The notes: generated from the letters alone by a model not told the origin. A DNA stretch of 64,000 bases from Psychrobacter arenosus (GCF_904848165.1 NZ_LR884459.1:1550001-1614000), one strand, 5' to 3'. Positions 57,062 to 64,000 are shown, counted from the first letter of the stretch. A program made the numbers and translations.

Positions 57062-59194
57062 CTAGGCGTATATATTAGGGTTAACCTCTATTACACTTCT
57101 ACGGCCCTCCATTGACTGCTTGATATGCCCAGCACTTTCAAGCTTATCTAACTCGCTTTGCAGTATCTTAGAGTTCTTACGCATAGGGTTAGGGGCAGAG
57201 TTTGAAACGTAGGTTCTATTGAGTTTGTGAGGGCGCTTATCCTTTGCCTTCTCAATAAGCCACTTGCTTAGCTTTTGGGTGTTGTTCTCCTGCCCTGTAG
57301 GGTTGGCATCAAGGTAGCGTAGGCGCTCAGCAGTTGAGTACTCCACCAGCATAAAGGCCCGTCTTATATCATCGGCTGTAATGGTCTTACGTTCCTCAAA
57401 AAAGGCCATTAACGAGGCTATACGGCTGGCATTCTCTGCCATACGGCTAGCGTAAGCCTTTAGGTATTCTAAGGTCTTACCTTTAGCCTGTCTGTTCTCT
57501 ATCTCCTGCATAGCATCATAAAAGACTTGCTCCGCTTGTGCGTCATGCCAGCGCATTTTAATACGCTCAGGCTTGTTAGGGTCTGCCTGTGGGTCATTGA
57601 CTGGGGCAGGGTCTAACAGGCTTTGACAGCGTGACCAGTAAGCAATCAAATCATGGTCATTGTATGGGCTTTGCTGTCTGCGCTCTATATCATTCCATAC
57701 CCTTTGGCCTTGTAAGCTCTCAGGGCAGGCAATAAGCGCCCTTGCTAAGAATCCCTGCTGATTCATCATGTCATCAGTTAAGGCAGGCTCTAAGATGATG
57801 CGCTGGGCCATAAGGTTCAGGGTAAAGCGTACGTCATAGGCTTTGGTTCGTGGTGTAGCAAAGGCATTCTTTTGCGAGCGTGTGCGATTAACTACGCCTT
57901 CACTGTAAAGGTCAGTAATATCCGCTAAGGCGCTGCCAGCGGTGTTGCCTGTCATCGTGTGGCCATTAAAGAATTGCGCTGCATCGTCTGTTGTCCATGA
58001 TGCGTTTACTATCTCACCATTAACAAATTTATCTAGTATCGGTTCAATAGTGGGCGCTTTAAACATAGTCTCAGGATTAAAAGGCTTTGGCTCAGTGGCT
58101 AAAAATTCCTGTAGCTCAGCACCTTTCAAGCTGGCCTTTGTTTTCTCCCATTCATCTAGTAACAGTAAATAAGCATTGTATTGCTGCTGCTCATACTCTT
58201 TGATCTCCTTATGACTTAGGCCCATTGCTACCGTCTTACCGCTGCCACTTTCGCCCTCAGTGATTAGAATAAGGCTGGCTGGCATATGCTTATGGCCCAT
58301 AGGCGCATCAACAAAACGCTGGCCCATGTGAGATAGCGCACCTAGTACGCATTGCCCTGCCATTGCTGGTGGTACTTGTGCATAGTAGGCTATCTTCTCT
58401 ATGACCTTGCGTAAAAGTCCTATCCACGCATTCATAGGATAAGGGGTAGGCCTGTTTGGGTCTGTGCTTAAGTCCTCAGGCTGTGGCCATGCTTGCGCCT
58501 GTAGGTCTATTACCTCAGCATCAGCTATAACATCATTAAGGCTATGGTTCATCTCTAAGTGTTCTAGCAATGTCATAAACTCAGTAATGACAGCTTTTAC
58601 ATTCACGCCAGCCAGTGGCTTTGTCAGTCTGTCCTTATCGTTTGAAGTGGCAGTGATATAAACCGTTTGCACCTCTGCAAAATGCATTACTGCCTTATTG
58701 AATAAACTAGGCGCAAGGATCACTAATACGGTAACGTTTTCGTCATGCTCTGATAGCTTAGCGTATAGGCTCACGCCTTCATCTAAGGTATTAACGGCCC
58801 ACCACTTACCCTTACGATTCATTGGACCAATAACAAAGGCGCTGGGCTGCCCTGTATCGGATATGAATAGCCTACCCCCATCATTGATAGATTGGCTGGC
58901 TAGATTGGCTATGCTGCCTTGTTTATTGAGCATTACTAGCCCTATAGTGCCAGCAGTGCCTTGCTCCTTTACGCCTTTTAGCTGACCTGTGAATATGCTA
59001 ATATCCGTATGACAATATAGTACTGAGTTGGTTATATTTGACGGCTTGCTGTGGTCGTCTCTTATCTCTAATAATTTAGCTATAGTGTCATTGTCTGCTA
59101 TGTCTGCCTGTGTCAAATCTCTAAAGTCTGCTAGATACTCTACTAAGCCTGTGCCTTGTGCATGGGCTTTGTTGTCTCTATCGTCTGTCATCAT
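57062..59194 (-). CDS. DUF3987 primase/helicase-like ATPase
   Basis: A 710-aa protein. The central P-loop is GESGSGKT (Lys320), within the DUF3987 domain seen in YfjI-like proteins of islands and satellites. Before it, residues about 85-200 resemble a degenerate Toprim domain (GTIGLVMLNKQGSI, TLDEGVSLYAK, TATSNDKDR) in which the acidic metal residues are not clearly kept. The C-terminal 90 residues look like a winged helix (ILQSELDKLESAGHIKQS). Probably the island's replication protein, acting on the iterons next to it. It starts at ATGATG after GGGGGC and overlaps the 57-aa gene by 17 bases. Confidence 0.8.
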   Translation of the reverse strand: MMTDDRDNKAHAQGTGLVEYLADFRDLTQADIADNDTIAKLLEIRDDHSKPSNITNSVLYCHTDISIFTGQLKGVKEQGTAGTIGLVMLNKQGSIANLASQSINDGGRLFISDTGQPSAFVIGPMNRKGKWWAVNTLDEGVSLYAKLSEHDENVTVLVILAPSLFNKAVMHFAEVQTVYITATSNDKDRLTKPLAGVNVKAVITEFMTLLEHLEMNHSLNDVIADAEVIDLQAQAWPQPEDLSTDPNRPTPYPMNAWIGLLRKVIEKIAYYAQVPPAMAGQCVLGALSHMGQRFVDAPMGHKHMPASLILITEGESGSGKTVAMGLSHKEIKEYEQQQYNAYLLLLDEWEKTKASLKGAELQEFLATEPKPFNPETMFKAPTIEPILDKFVNGEIVNASWTTDDAAQFFNGHTMTGNTAGSALADITDLYSEGVVNRTRSQKNAFATPRTKAYDVRFTLNLMAQRIILEPALTDDMMNQQGFLARALIACPESLQGQRVWNDIERRQQSPYNDHDLIAYWSRCQSLLDPAPVNDPQADPNKPERIKMRWHDAQAEQVFYDAMQEIENRQAKGKTLEYLKAYASRMAENASRIASLMAFFEERKTITADDIRRAFMLVEYSTAERLRYLDANPTGQENNTQKLSKWLIEKAKDKRPHKLNRTYVSNSAPNPMRKNSKILQSELDKLESAGHIKQSMEGRRSVIEVNPNIYA

Positions 59195-59351
59195 CGCCCC
59201 CTATAACCTGCTTACTATTCGTCTGGTTAGTCTGCCAGTGCTTTTGCTGGTAGTACTCACGCTTGCGCTTTTGCTGCTTACTCTGTTTTGACTTAGCATA
59301 AGCAAGCTGGGCATCTATGAAGTTAGGTCCATCTTTGGGCTGATTACTCAT
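59178..59351 (-). CDS. Small basic protein, 57 aa
   Basis: Begins MSNQPKDGPNFIDAQLAYAK and continues with a Lys/Gln/Arg-rich middle (SKQSKQQKRKREYYQQKHWQ), ending in GGDDDRR. The ATG overlaps the previous gene's stop (ATGA), and its end overlaps the start of the DUF3987 gene, so it is held in a coupled chain. The GGDDD tail is dictated by the overlapped ribosome site of the next gene. Not recognised; a helper of the ATPase is plausible. Confidence 0.6.
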   Translation of the reverse strand: MSNQPKDGPNFIDAQLAYAKSKQSKQQKRKREYYQQKHWQTNQTNSKQVIGGDDDRR

Positions 59352-59548
59352 GGCTGGCCCTCCTTGCTGCTATGCTCTATCACTGTTTTGGGCTGGCAGG
59401 CTGCAACTAAACTAAGGCCAAAAATCACTAAGCTGCCTACTATTACCACTTGAAGTATCAAGCGAATAATCATAGTTAATATGTCTCGCTGTGGCTCACT
59501 GTGCGCCCCGTGGTGGGCCTTTAAGTTGGCTCTATTATCTTTGGTCAT
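59348..59548 (-). CDS. Small single-helix membrane protein, 66 aa
   Basis: A basic, His-rich N-terminus of 25 residues is followed by one hydrophobic segment (MIIRLILQVVIVGSLVIFGL) ending at LVAAC, then a short polar tail. A strong GGAGGACGTAAGAG supports ATG 59548. The LVAAC looks like a lipobox if translation starts at Met26 instead, which would make a 41-aa lipoprotein. It overlaps both neighbours. Function unknown. Confidence 0.6.
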   Translation of the reverse strand: MTKDNRANLKAHHGAHSEPQRDILTMIIRLILQVVIVGSLVIFGLSLVAACQPKTVIEHSSKEGQP

Positions 59549-59819
59549 CTCTTACGTCCTCCACGTTAAAGGCTATCTCTGCTATGCGTGTTGATAGCCC
59601 CTTAAGCGACTCCACTTGCCGATTACCTGTAGGTAGCAGACCACGCATGACTAACATTTCATTTTCTAGTTTTACCAGTTCCGTTAATGTGTTTATGGCG
59701 GTCACATTGGCGTGAAGGGTAATGATTAGTTGATCTATAAAGTCATCATTTATCATCAAATAACCCTGTTCTTTTAACCCGTCCATAACTTGATTTATAA
59801 AAGCATCATTATTCATCAT
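59535..59819 (-). CDS. Hypothetical protein, 94 aa
   Basis: Starts MMNNDAFINQVMDGLKEQGY after GGGGGCG and is acidic and helical, with a middle coiled-coil-like stretch (TLTELVKLENEMLVMRGLL). It overlaps the upstream gene by 11 bases and the downstream one by 14. Not recognised. The longer frame to 59864 has no ribosome site. Confidence 0.6.
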   Translation of the reverse strand: MMNNDAFINQVMDGLKEQGYLMINDDFIDQLIITLHANVTAINTLTELVKLENEMLVMRGLLPTGNRQVESLKGLSTRIAEIAFNVEDVRDDQR

Positions 59820-60042
59820 CGCCCCCTTGCGCCTTGATATAGTCTCTATCGAGCCAATAAGCATTGAAGGTTTTACCGTTACGGCTTATTGACTCGCTTT
59901 GCACTGGTAAGCCTGCCAGTCTTAGCTCACTAATTCGTGTGGTGAGATAGAGAATGTTATATAGGTTTACTGCCTGTAATGTCGTGATTGTTGCGCCTGT
60001 CATTAGGTGCGCTTTGATTGTCTGTGCCTGTGTCTGTCTCAT
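59809..60042 (-). CDS. Winged-helix DNA-binding protein, 77 aa
   Basis: Begins MRQTQAQTIKAHLMTGATIT. The run TLQAVNLYNILYLTTRISEL followed by RLAGLPVQSESI and YWLDRDYIKAQG matches the small helix-turn-helix domain proteins common in prophages (DUF-type HTH with a terminal wing). Likely a regulator within the island. Starts 4 bases past the previous stop. Confidence 0.65.
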   Translation of the reverse strand: MRQTQAQTIKAHLMTGATITTLQAVNLYNILYLTTRISELRLAGLPVQSESISRNGKTFNAYWLDRDYIKAQGGDDE

Positions 60043-60043
60043 G

Positions 60044-60268
60044 CTATAGCCCCTCTTTATCGTTAGAGGTGTGCTGTGTCTCTTTATCAATGAAGGTAAC
60101 CGCTTGCATGGTCACTACCTTGTCAGGGCAAATCTCCTTGATAAACTCACATACTGCCTCAGCAGTCCATAGGTCTAATATTCCATCTATCCAGTAAGGG
60201 AAAACTGCCTCACCATCACATATGATTACGTAGTAAGAATTAGGGTCATAATCTGTATGCTGGGTCAT
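60044..60268 (-). CDS. Hypothetical protein, 74 aa
   Basis: Starts MTQHTDYDPNSYYVIICDGE after GGAGGCGTAACC. Acidic and compact, with Tyr/Trp-rich N-terminal half and VCEFIKEICPDKVVTMQAV later. Not recognised. Its ATG lies 2 bases past the stop of the AlpA-like gene. Confidence 0.6.
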   Translation of the reverse strand: MTQHTDYDPNSYYVIICDGEAVFPYWIDGILDLWTAEAVCEFIKEICPDKVVTMQAVTFIDKETQHTSNDKEGL

Positions 60269-60270
60269 GG

Positions 60271-60507
60271 TTACGCCTCCGCTTTGTTGCTTTGGGCGCT
60301 TTCTTCGAGCCATGCCAATATTTCGGCATTATCAAATAGTTTGATACCGTTAATGATTTTAGGTTGAGGGATTTTGTCGTCTCTGATCCAGCCTCGTAAG
60401 GTCTGGTGGTGAATGCCTAAATACTGGGCCAGTGCCATGATGCGAGTATGGCCAGTAGGGGCTAATTGTGGGGCTGTGGTGGTGGGTGTATTGCTTTGGG
60501 TTGTCAT
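60271..60507 (-). CDS. AlpA/MerR-type small DNA-binding regulator
   Basis: A 78-aa protein with a flexible Thr/Gln/Pro-rich N-terminus, then RIMALAQYLGIHHQTLRGWI, RDDKIPQPKIINGIKLFDNA and EILAWLEE: the winged MerR-like fold of AlpA regulators and excisionases. In P4-like elements such proteins act as excisionase or activator. First gene of the replication operon, directly behind an 8-bp inverted repeat that could be its own operator. Confidence 0.75.
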   Translation of the reverse strand: MTTQSNTPTTTAPQLAPTGHTRIMALAQYLGIHHQTLRGWIRDDKIPQPKIINGIKLFDNAEILAWLEESAQSNKAEA

Positions 60508-60541
60508 CGTTATATGTCCTTTGATTAGGGTTGATATAACG
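60508..60541 (-). promoter_or_regulatory. Inverted repeat abutting the AlpA-like start codon
   Basis: CGTTATAT (60508-60515) and ATATAACG (60534-60541) are perfect inverted copies 18 bases apart; on the minus strand the second arm touches the ATG and the AAAGGA ribosome site lies just inside it. It could be an operator, or an RNA hairpin that controls translation. Confidence 0.6.
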
Positions 60542-60564
60542 AAGTCTAGGGGAAGGTAGAGGTA

Positions 60565-60616
60565 TAAAAAATCCCATCAACCTAGGCTTATATAGATTAA
60601 CTTAGGTTGATGGGGT
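60565..60616 (-). terminator. Intrinsic terminator after the 341-aa gene
   Basis: CCCATCAACCTAGG (60573-60586) pairs with CTTAGGTTGATGGG (60601-60614) at 13 of 14 positions plus a G-T pair; on the minus strand a TTTTTTATA run follows. It separates the 341-aa gene from the replication operon. Confidence 0.88.
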
Positions 60617-60623
60617 TAACGCT

Positions 60624-61649
60624 TTATTGGTTTTTAGGTGCTTTACCAGGCTGGCTTGCATAGTCAGGAATATAGCTTAGCCATTTTCTTAGTGATTCTT
60701 TATTTTCAGGAAGCATATCTCTGTAATCAGTATCAACTAAATAACTCCAGACGTACTCATACATTTCACCAACTCGAATTTGCTTATCATGGTCTTTTGA
60801 CCATAAGTGTTGAGCGTGTGCATCAGCAACTAACCTGGCCTGTAACAGTTTTGGGCTAACTCCTTTCTTCCTAGGCAAGCCGTACCTATCTATTGCTGAA
60901 TGCTCTCTTTTAACGGTTGGTGCATTCTGTATTATTTTATCTTCTAGTTCTTGTAAGTCTTTGTCGATGACAATGATCTCATCTAGGTCTATCTTGAAAT
61001 CTGGGAATCCTTTGTCGCCCTCTGTATTATAAATTTTCTCAAAACGTAAAGAGATATTGTTTTTCATATCGTCTATATCGACACTATCTATATTAACTAT
61101 GGCAATATTAAAAAAACCGACTCCTAAAACACGGTTAACGTCATTATCCCAATTAATGAAGCTTGGTACAGCAGGGTTGCCATCAAGTGTGTCACAGGCC
61201 AACATTCCATTAAAACCTAATAAGGGTTTATTTTTTTGGGTGCTTGTTATAGATAGATTAAATAAAGATGAACTATCTATCCCCAATAATATTAAGCCTA
61301 AATAAAAGTATGAATACAGCCGACTATTGATCTTTCTATCTTCCTCTTTGAAGGCAGATAGCCATTGTTCACTTTCGTCTTTATTACTGTATTTGTAAGG
61401 ATTTTTTAAAAATTCAAGAATCTCTGGGCTTCTAGATAAGGTAGTTTTAAAATCTCCATCGACTCTAAAAAGCTCATTCTCAAAACGAACATGAACATAA
61501 GCAGAGGTGTCGTATTTCACCATATGCTTAATTAGTTTTTGTGGGGTGACACTATTGGAATCATGCTTTTTATTTAGATAATCACTAGCTTCTAGTAATG
61601 TGTAGTATTGAGTTTGTTCAAAATTCAAATCAAAGTTTGATAGGGACAT
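60624..61649 (-). CDS. Unrecognised 341-aa island protein
   Basis: Not recognised. The N-terminal 60 residues (YYTLLEASDYLNKKHDSNSV, then TPQKLIKHMVKYDTSAYVHV) look like a small helix-turn-helix-type domain seen in phage-associated proteins. A middle region of mixed strands and helices follows, then a basic region (HSAIDRYGLPRKKGVSPKLL) and a conserved-looking Tyr/Trp-rich C-terminus (MYEYVWSYLVDTDYRDMLPE). No membrane segment or known catalytic motif. It stands alone between two terminators, with AAAGGTGTAAAGG upstream of the ATG. Regulator or accessory (cargo) protein are both possible. Confidence 0.7.
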   Translation of the reverse strand: MSLSNFDLNFEQTQYYTLLEASDYLNKKHDSNSVTPQKLIKHMVKYDTSAYVHVRFENELFRVDGDFKTTLSRSPEILEFLKNPYKYSNKDESEQWLSAFKEEDRKINSRLYSYFYLGLILLGIDSSSLFNLSITSTQKNKPLLGFNGMLACDTLDGNPAVPSFINWDNDVNRVLGVGFFNIAIVNIDSVDIDDMKNNISLRFEKIYNTEGDKGFPDFKIDLDEIIVIDKDLQELEDKIIQNAPTVKREHSAIDRYGLPRKKGVSPKLLQARLVADAHAQHLWSKDHDKQIRVGEMYEYVWSYLVDTDYRDMLPENKESLRKWLSYIPDYASQPGKAPKNQ

Positions 61650-61670
61650 AGCTCACACCTTTACACCTTT

Positions 61671-61750
61671 AAAATAAAAAAAATGCAGGGCGGTGGCCGT
61701 CTTAAGGTGTGTAAATGACAGCCGTTCGGGTAATTACTCCTAGCCCTGCA
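61671..61750 (-). terminator. Terminator/attenuator-like leader of the 341-aa gene
   Basis: On the minus strand TGCAGGGC (61750-61743) pairs with GCCCTGCA (61691-61684), with inner pairing, then eight T. It ends only about 20 bases ahead of the 341-aa start. A perfect GATAGC/GCTATC palindrome lies just before it (61760-61775). Confidence 0.7.
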
Positions 61751-61796
61751 ATGCAGTTTGATAGCGTGTGCTATCGAACCTGGTTAAGCTGCTCTA

Positions 61797-62084
61797 TTAG
61801 GCAATTGCTTTCTTTCCTGCAATATCTTCAATGTCGCTCTTTTGCCGTTCGGCTATCTCTGCCCATGTTTCAGCGTTAGTTTGTATGAGTCTAGCGAGCG
61901 ACTTTACTTGTCCTTCATTTAGCTGGCCATTAATCACCGCACTCATTAGATAACCAATATCGCTTAATGCCTCGCTTGTTCCGTCTAAGTCAAAGGCAAT
62001 GCTATCAAGTTGCATTCGGCTTATATTTATAGAGCCGTTATTATCATTCTTGATAATGTCTAACTTCTTTGTATTCTTACTCAT
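61797..62084 (-). CDS. Hypothetical protein, 95 aa
   Basis: Starts MSKNTKKLDIIKNDNNGSIN after a strong AAAGGAGATAGACCC. A helical middle (ALSDIGYLMSAVINGQLNEG) is followed by QVKSLARLIQTNAETWAEIA. Resembles short prophage proteins but is not recognised. It lies 28 bases downstream of the integrase on the same strand, probably one transcript. Confidence 0.65.
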   Translation of the reverse strand: MSKNTKKLDIIKNDNNGSINISRMQLDSIAFDLDGTSEALSDIGYLMSAVINGQLNEGQVKSLARLIQTNAETWAEIAERQKSDIEDIAGKKAIA

Positions 62085-62112
62085 GGGTCTATCTCCTTTA
62101 GGTAATGGCTGG

Positions 62113-63483
62113 CTAGCCTTGTTTAATGTTTTGCTGCTGTTTAAAGCTGGTGTAAATAACGTTATCAATCTTGCCAGCTTTGAGGTTGTCTATATAGTTG
62201 GCCCAGTCTGTCATCATCTGGGTGCGTTCCTCTATGCCCTCCATACGGTTGTAAGTGCTGCCATATTGATCGGGTATGCTCCTACCGCTTTGTAGCTCTG
62301 TTAGTAGGTGGCTGTAACCTAGTCGCTCCATCAGCATAGTCTTAGCACTGGCCCTAAAGCCGTGGGGACTGTGTACGCCTTTATAGCCTTTGCCCTCGTA
62401 ACCTTTGCCAATACCAGCCTTATTCATTGATGGGTCATTAAGCGTTGCATTGATGCGCTGTGGGTCTAAAAACTTTCCTTTCTTACGTCTAGCGTTATAA
62501 AACACATAATCATAATTACCTGTTTTCTGCTGCATCTGCTCAAGTATCGCTAGGGTTTGCGGTGCCAGTGGTACTACTAGACTATCCACCATGTCATTAC
62601 GGCCTTGCCCTTTTAACGGCTCAAATACCCATTGCTTTGCATTAAAGTCTATGTCTGCCCACTTCATGCGGCATACGTCACCAATACGGGCAAATGTTAG
62701 GGCCATCATTTGCAATAACTCTTTGTTGTAATAGGCTGGCTGGTCTAGTGCGTCAATCTCTTTTAATAGCTCTGCAAATTCGGCTGGTGTTGTTAATGCT
62801 GCATGATGTTGGATTTTGCTGGGCTTTAATATCTTGGTACCTTTGAGCTGCAACACGGGGTTAACTTCAATTAACCCGTCAACAATAGCACTGGCAAAAA
62901 TACGGCTTGCAATGTTTTTAACACGGTTACCCTTATGCACGTGTGACCTTTGAATATCTTTGCAGACTAATAGTACTTGTTGCGTTGTGACTTCACTTAT
63001 TGGGCAATTGCCAAAAGCTTTGTTTAAAGCCTTAATAGCACGCTCCCAGTTTTCAAGTGTACTTTTAGCAGGCTGGTGGTCAGGGTTGCTTAGCTCATCA
63101 TTTAGCCAGCGTTTGGCTACTTCGCTAAATGTATGATTTGCAGCCTTTGCCTTTTGCGCTATCTCATTATCACGATGCGCTATTGGGTCAATGCCACGGG
63201 CTAGCAATTGCATATTGTCCGTATGCATCTGTCTAGCGTCTGCTATAGACAAGGCAGGGTATTGCCCTAGCGTCATGTAAGGGCGCTTGCCTGTGTATGG
63301 GTGGGTATAACGGTGCCTAAAGTCTGTGGTAGCGTCTGTACCATTGAGCGTGGGGCGTATGCGTATCTCTAGGCCCTTATACCCTGCAATGGGGTGCAAG
63401 GCTGGCTTGTCGCTAAGGATAGCTTGTTTGATTGCTTTCTTGATTTGGGTATCTGTAGTTATACCCTTTACTGACTTGCCCAT
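62113..63483 (-). CDS. int: P4-type tyrosine recombinase (integrase)
   Basis: A 456-aa site-specific recombinase. N-terminal DUF4102-type domain (YKGLEIRIRPTLNGTDATTD, YMTLGQYPALSIADARQMH), core-binding SAM-like domain, and catalytic domain with Arg266 (FARIGDVCRMKWADID), His374 and Arg377 (SPHGFRASAKTML) and Tyr411 (STYNRM). The ATG at 63483 has AAGGG 9 bases upstream; an ATG at 63513 would run the gene through the putative arm sites. It lies 160 bases inside the right core and reads into the island. The Gly/Lys/Tyr-rich GKGYEGKGYKG before the His box is a slightly unusual insertion. Confidence 0.93.
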   Translation of the reverse strand: MGKSVKGITTDTQIKKAIKQAILSDKPALHPIAGYKGLEIRIRPTLNGTDATTDFRHRYTHPYTGKRPYMTLGQYPALSIADARQMHTDNMQLLARGIDPIAHRDNEIAQKAKAANHTFSEVAKRWLNDELSNPDHQPAKSTLENWERAIKALNKAFGNCPISEVTTQQVLLVCKDIQRSHVHKGNRVKNIASRIFASAIVDGLIEVNPVLQLKGTKILKPSKIQHHAALTTPAEFAELLKEIDALDQPAYYNKELLQMMALTFARIGDVCRMKWADIDFNAKQWVFEPLKGQGRNDMVDSLVVPLAPQTLAILEQMQQKTGNYDYVFYNARRKKGKFLDPQRINATLNDPSMNKAGIGKGYEGKGYKGVHSPHGFRASAKTMLMERLGYSHLLTELQSGRSIPDQYGSTYNRMEGIEERTQMMTDWANYIDNLKAGKIDNVIYTSFKQQQNIKQG

Positions 63484-63502
63484 GATGCTAAACCCTTGAT
63501 TT

Positions 63503-63521
63503 GGTAGCCGCACTGGTAGCC
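63503..63521 (+). promoter_or_regulatory. Putative integrase arm-site pair, right
   Basis: GGTAGCC at 63503-63509 and 63515-63521, the same spacing and orientation as the left pair. It overlaps the presumed int leader, so the integrase could also repress its own promoter. Confidence 0.65.
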
Positions 63522-63642
63522 ATTATTTCGGCTTTATACGGTTTGCTATGACTTGCTAACAGTTGATATATTATACTGTAAGCTAAGTATTATCAAGGTT
63601 TTACAGTTGATTAGGTTTGCTATGGTTTGAGTAAAATAACGC

Positions 63643-63663
63643 CGTTATCGGGCGTTTTTTTAT
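63643..63663 (+). repeat. attR core (21-bp direct repeat, right copy)
   Basis: Exact copy of 54800-54820. Together with AACGCC just to its left it again forms a hairpin (AACGCC/GGCGTT) with a T-run, so a terminator structure exists at both ends. Confidence 0.92.
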
Positions 63664-64000
63664 GGCTGCTATTTAATATTCTCCTTGGTGGGACATTAAA
63701 AACGCTGCATTATAGTGCAACAAATGCCGATTATGACAAGAGAATGACAGTCGCTGTAAAGATAGGTTACTTTTCTTCTCCACACTGTTATAGCACTTAC
63801 AGCCATTAACAGTGAATTACGTGTCACGCACATTTTGATACTCGTATTATATATCCAAGTTAAAAAGTGAGTGCTACTATAGTTTCAAGTTGATGAGGCA
63901 ACAACGCTCGTAAGCTATTAACATCAGCCTTCTTAGCAGTTTAGATACAGTTAAGACAATACTATTAACAACAGTAAGCCGCAGTATTAGGCTGTATATA
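63664..64000. other. Chromosomal flank right of the island
   Basis: AT-rich, with no gene or RNA that I can support. It should be the sequence that originally followed the thiolase terminator. Confidence 0.5.

Larger units (their letters stand above)
54800..63663. mobile_element. Integrated satellite-like genomic island
   Basis: About 8.9 kb flanked by an exact 21-bp direct repeat. Contents, all on the minus strand: tyrosine integrase next to the right repeat, 95-aa protein, 341-aa protein, AlpA-like regulator operon ending in a DUF3987 ATPase, iteron array, repeat-rich noncoding DNA and a zinc-ribbon protein. There are no structural phage genes, terminase, relaxase or type IV secretion genes. 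The combination of P4-type integrase, AlpA-like regulator and primase/helicase resembles P4-like satellites and phage-inducible islands in logic; which helper, if any, is unknown. Confidence 0.85.

Noticed and set aside
59535..60313. Longer versions of the small island proteins (starts at 59864, 60090 and 60313)
   Set aside because: The upstream starts lack ribosome sites, while the internal ATGs have them and abut the preceding stops.
54800..63663. Complete prophage
   Set aside because: No terminase, portal, capsid, tail or lysis genes in the element.
63643..64000. tRNA gene as integration target
   Set aside because: No cloverleaf-like sequence at either repeat; the core is the thiolase terminator.

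Overview
The window reads as a chromosomal segment of a Moraxellaceae gammaproteobacterium, most likely Psychrobacter. This is an inference from gene content and protein style: an RNase E of about 1400 residues with a very long Ala/Gln/Arg-rich tail, fur/bamE/rnfH together, yggS-pilT-pilU, engB beside cytochromes c4 and c5, dsbC-hom, a two-subunit bacterioferritin, and moderately AT-rich DNA. I see no rRNA, tRNA or CRISPR array.

Positions 1-54,800 are core chromosome. In order: a RluE-like pseudouridine synthase; a double-DUF305 lipoprotein; an M61 peptidase; a SlyD-type FKBP; a Spy/CpxP-like protein divergent from a CpxR/CpxA-like two-component pair; the tail-specific protease Prc; NagZ; two paralogous single-pass envelope proteins, of which only one has an OmpA domain; a rhomboid protease; two bacterioferritin subunits and Bfd; a DUF1328 miniprotein; a metallophosphoesterase; PurE and PurK; a YaiI-family protein; EpmA; PdxB; an AI-2E-type permease; NAD synthetase; a CorC/CNNM-type membrane protein; YggS; PilT and PilU; Fur; BamE; RnfH; a short NSS-type transporter; cytochromes c4 and c5; EngB; a Gph-like HAD phosphatase with RluC; RNase E; a DUF808 protein; DsbC; homoserine dehydrogenase; and an acetyl-CoA acetyltransferase.

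Positions 54,800-63,663 are an integrated mobile island of about 8.9 kb. It is bounded by a 21-bp direct repeat that is itself the intrinsic terminator of the acetyltransferase gene, so the element inserted into a terminator and rebuilt a hairpin plus T-run at both ends. All its genes lie on the minus strand: a P4-type tyrosine integrase; a 95-aa protein; an unrecognised 341-aa protein behind a terminator-like leader; and a tightly overlapping operon of an AlpA-like regulator, several tiny proteins and a DUF3987 primase/helicase-like ATPase. Downstream come an array of TTGCTTAAG iterons in two opposed orientations, about 1 kb of repeat-rich noncoding DNA, and a zinc-ribbon protein. There are no capsid, tail, terminase or conjugation genes. 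The layout fits a small self-replicating satellite-like island that must rely on something else for transfer. It is the least ordinary part of the window.

Other points worth a look are an in-frame 51-codon extension after an amber stop in the second envelope paralogue, a near-perfect T7-class promoter sequence at position 28, and a 1.3-kb gene-free region ahead of rne.
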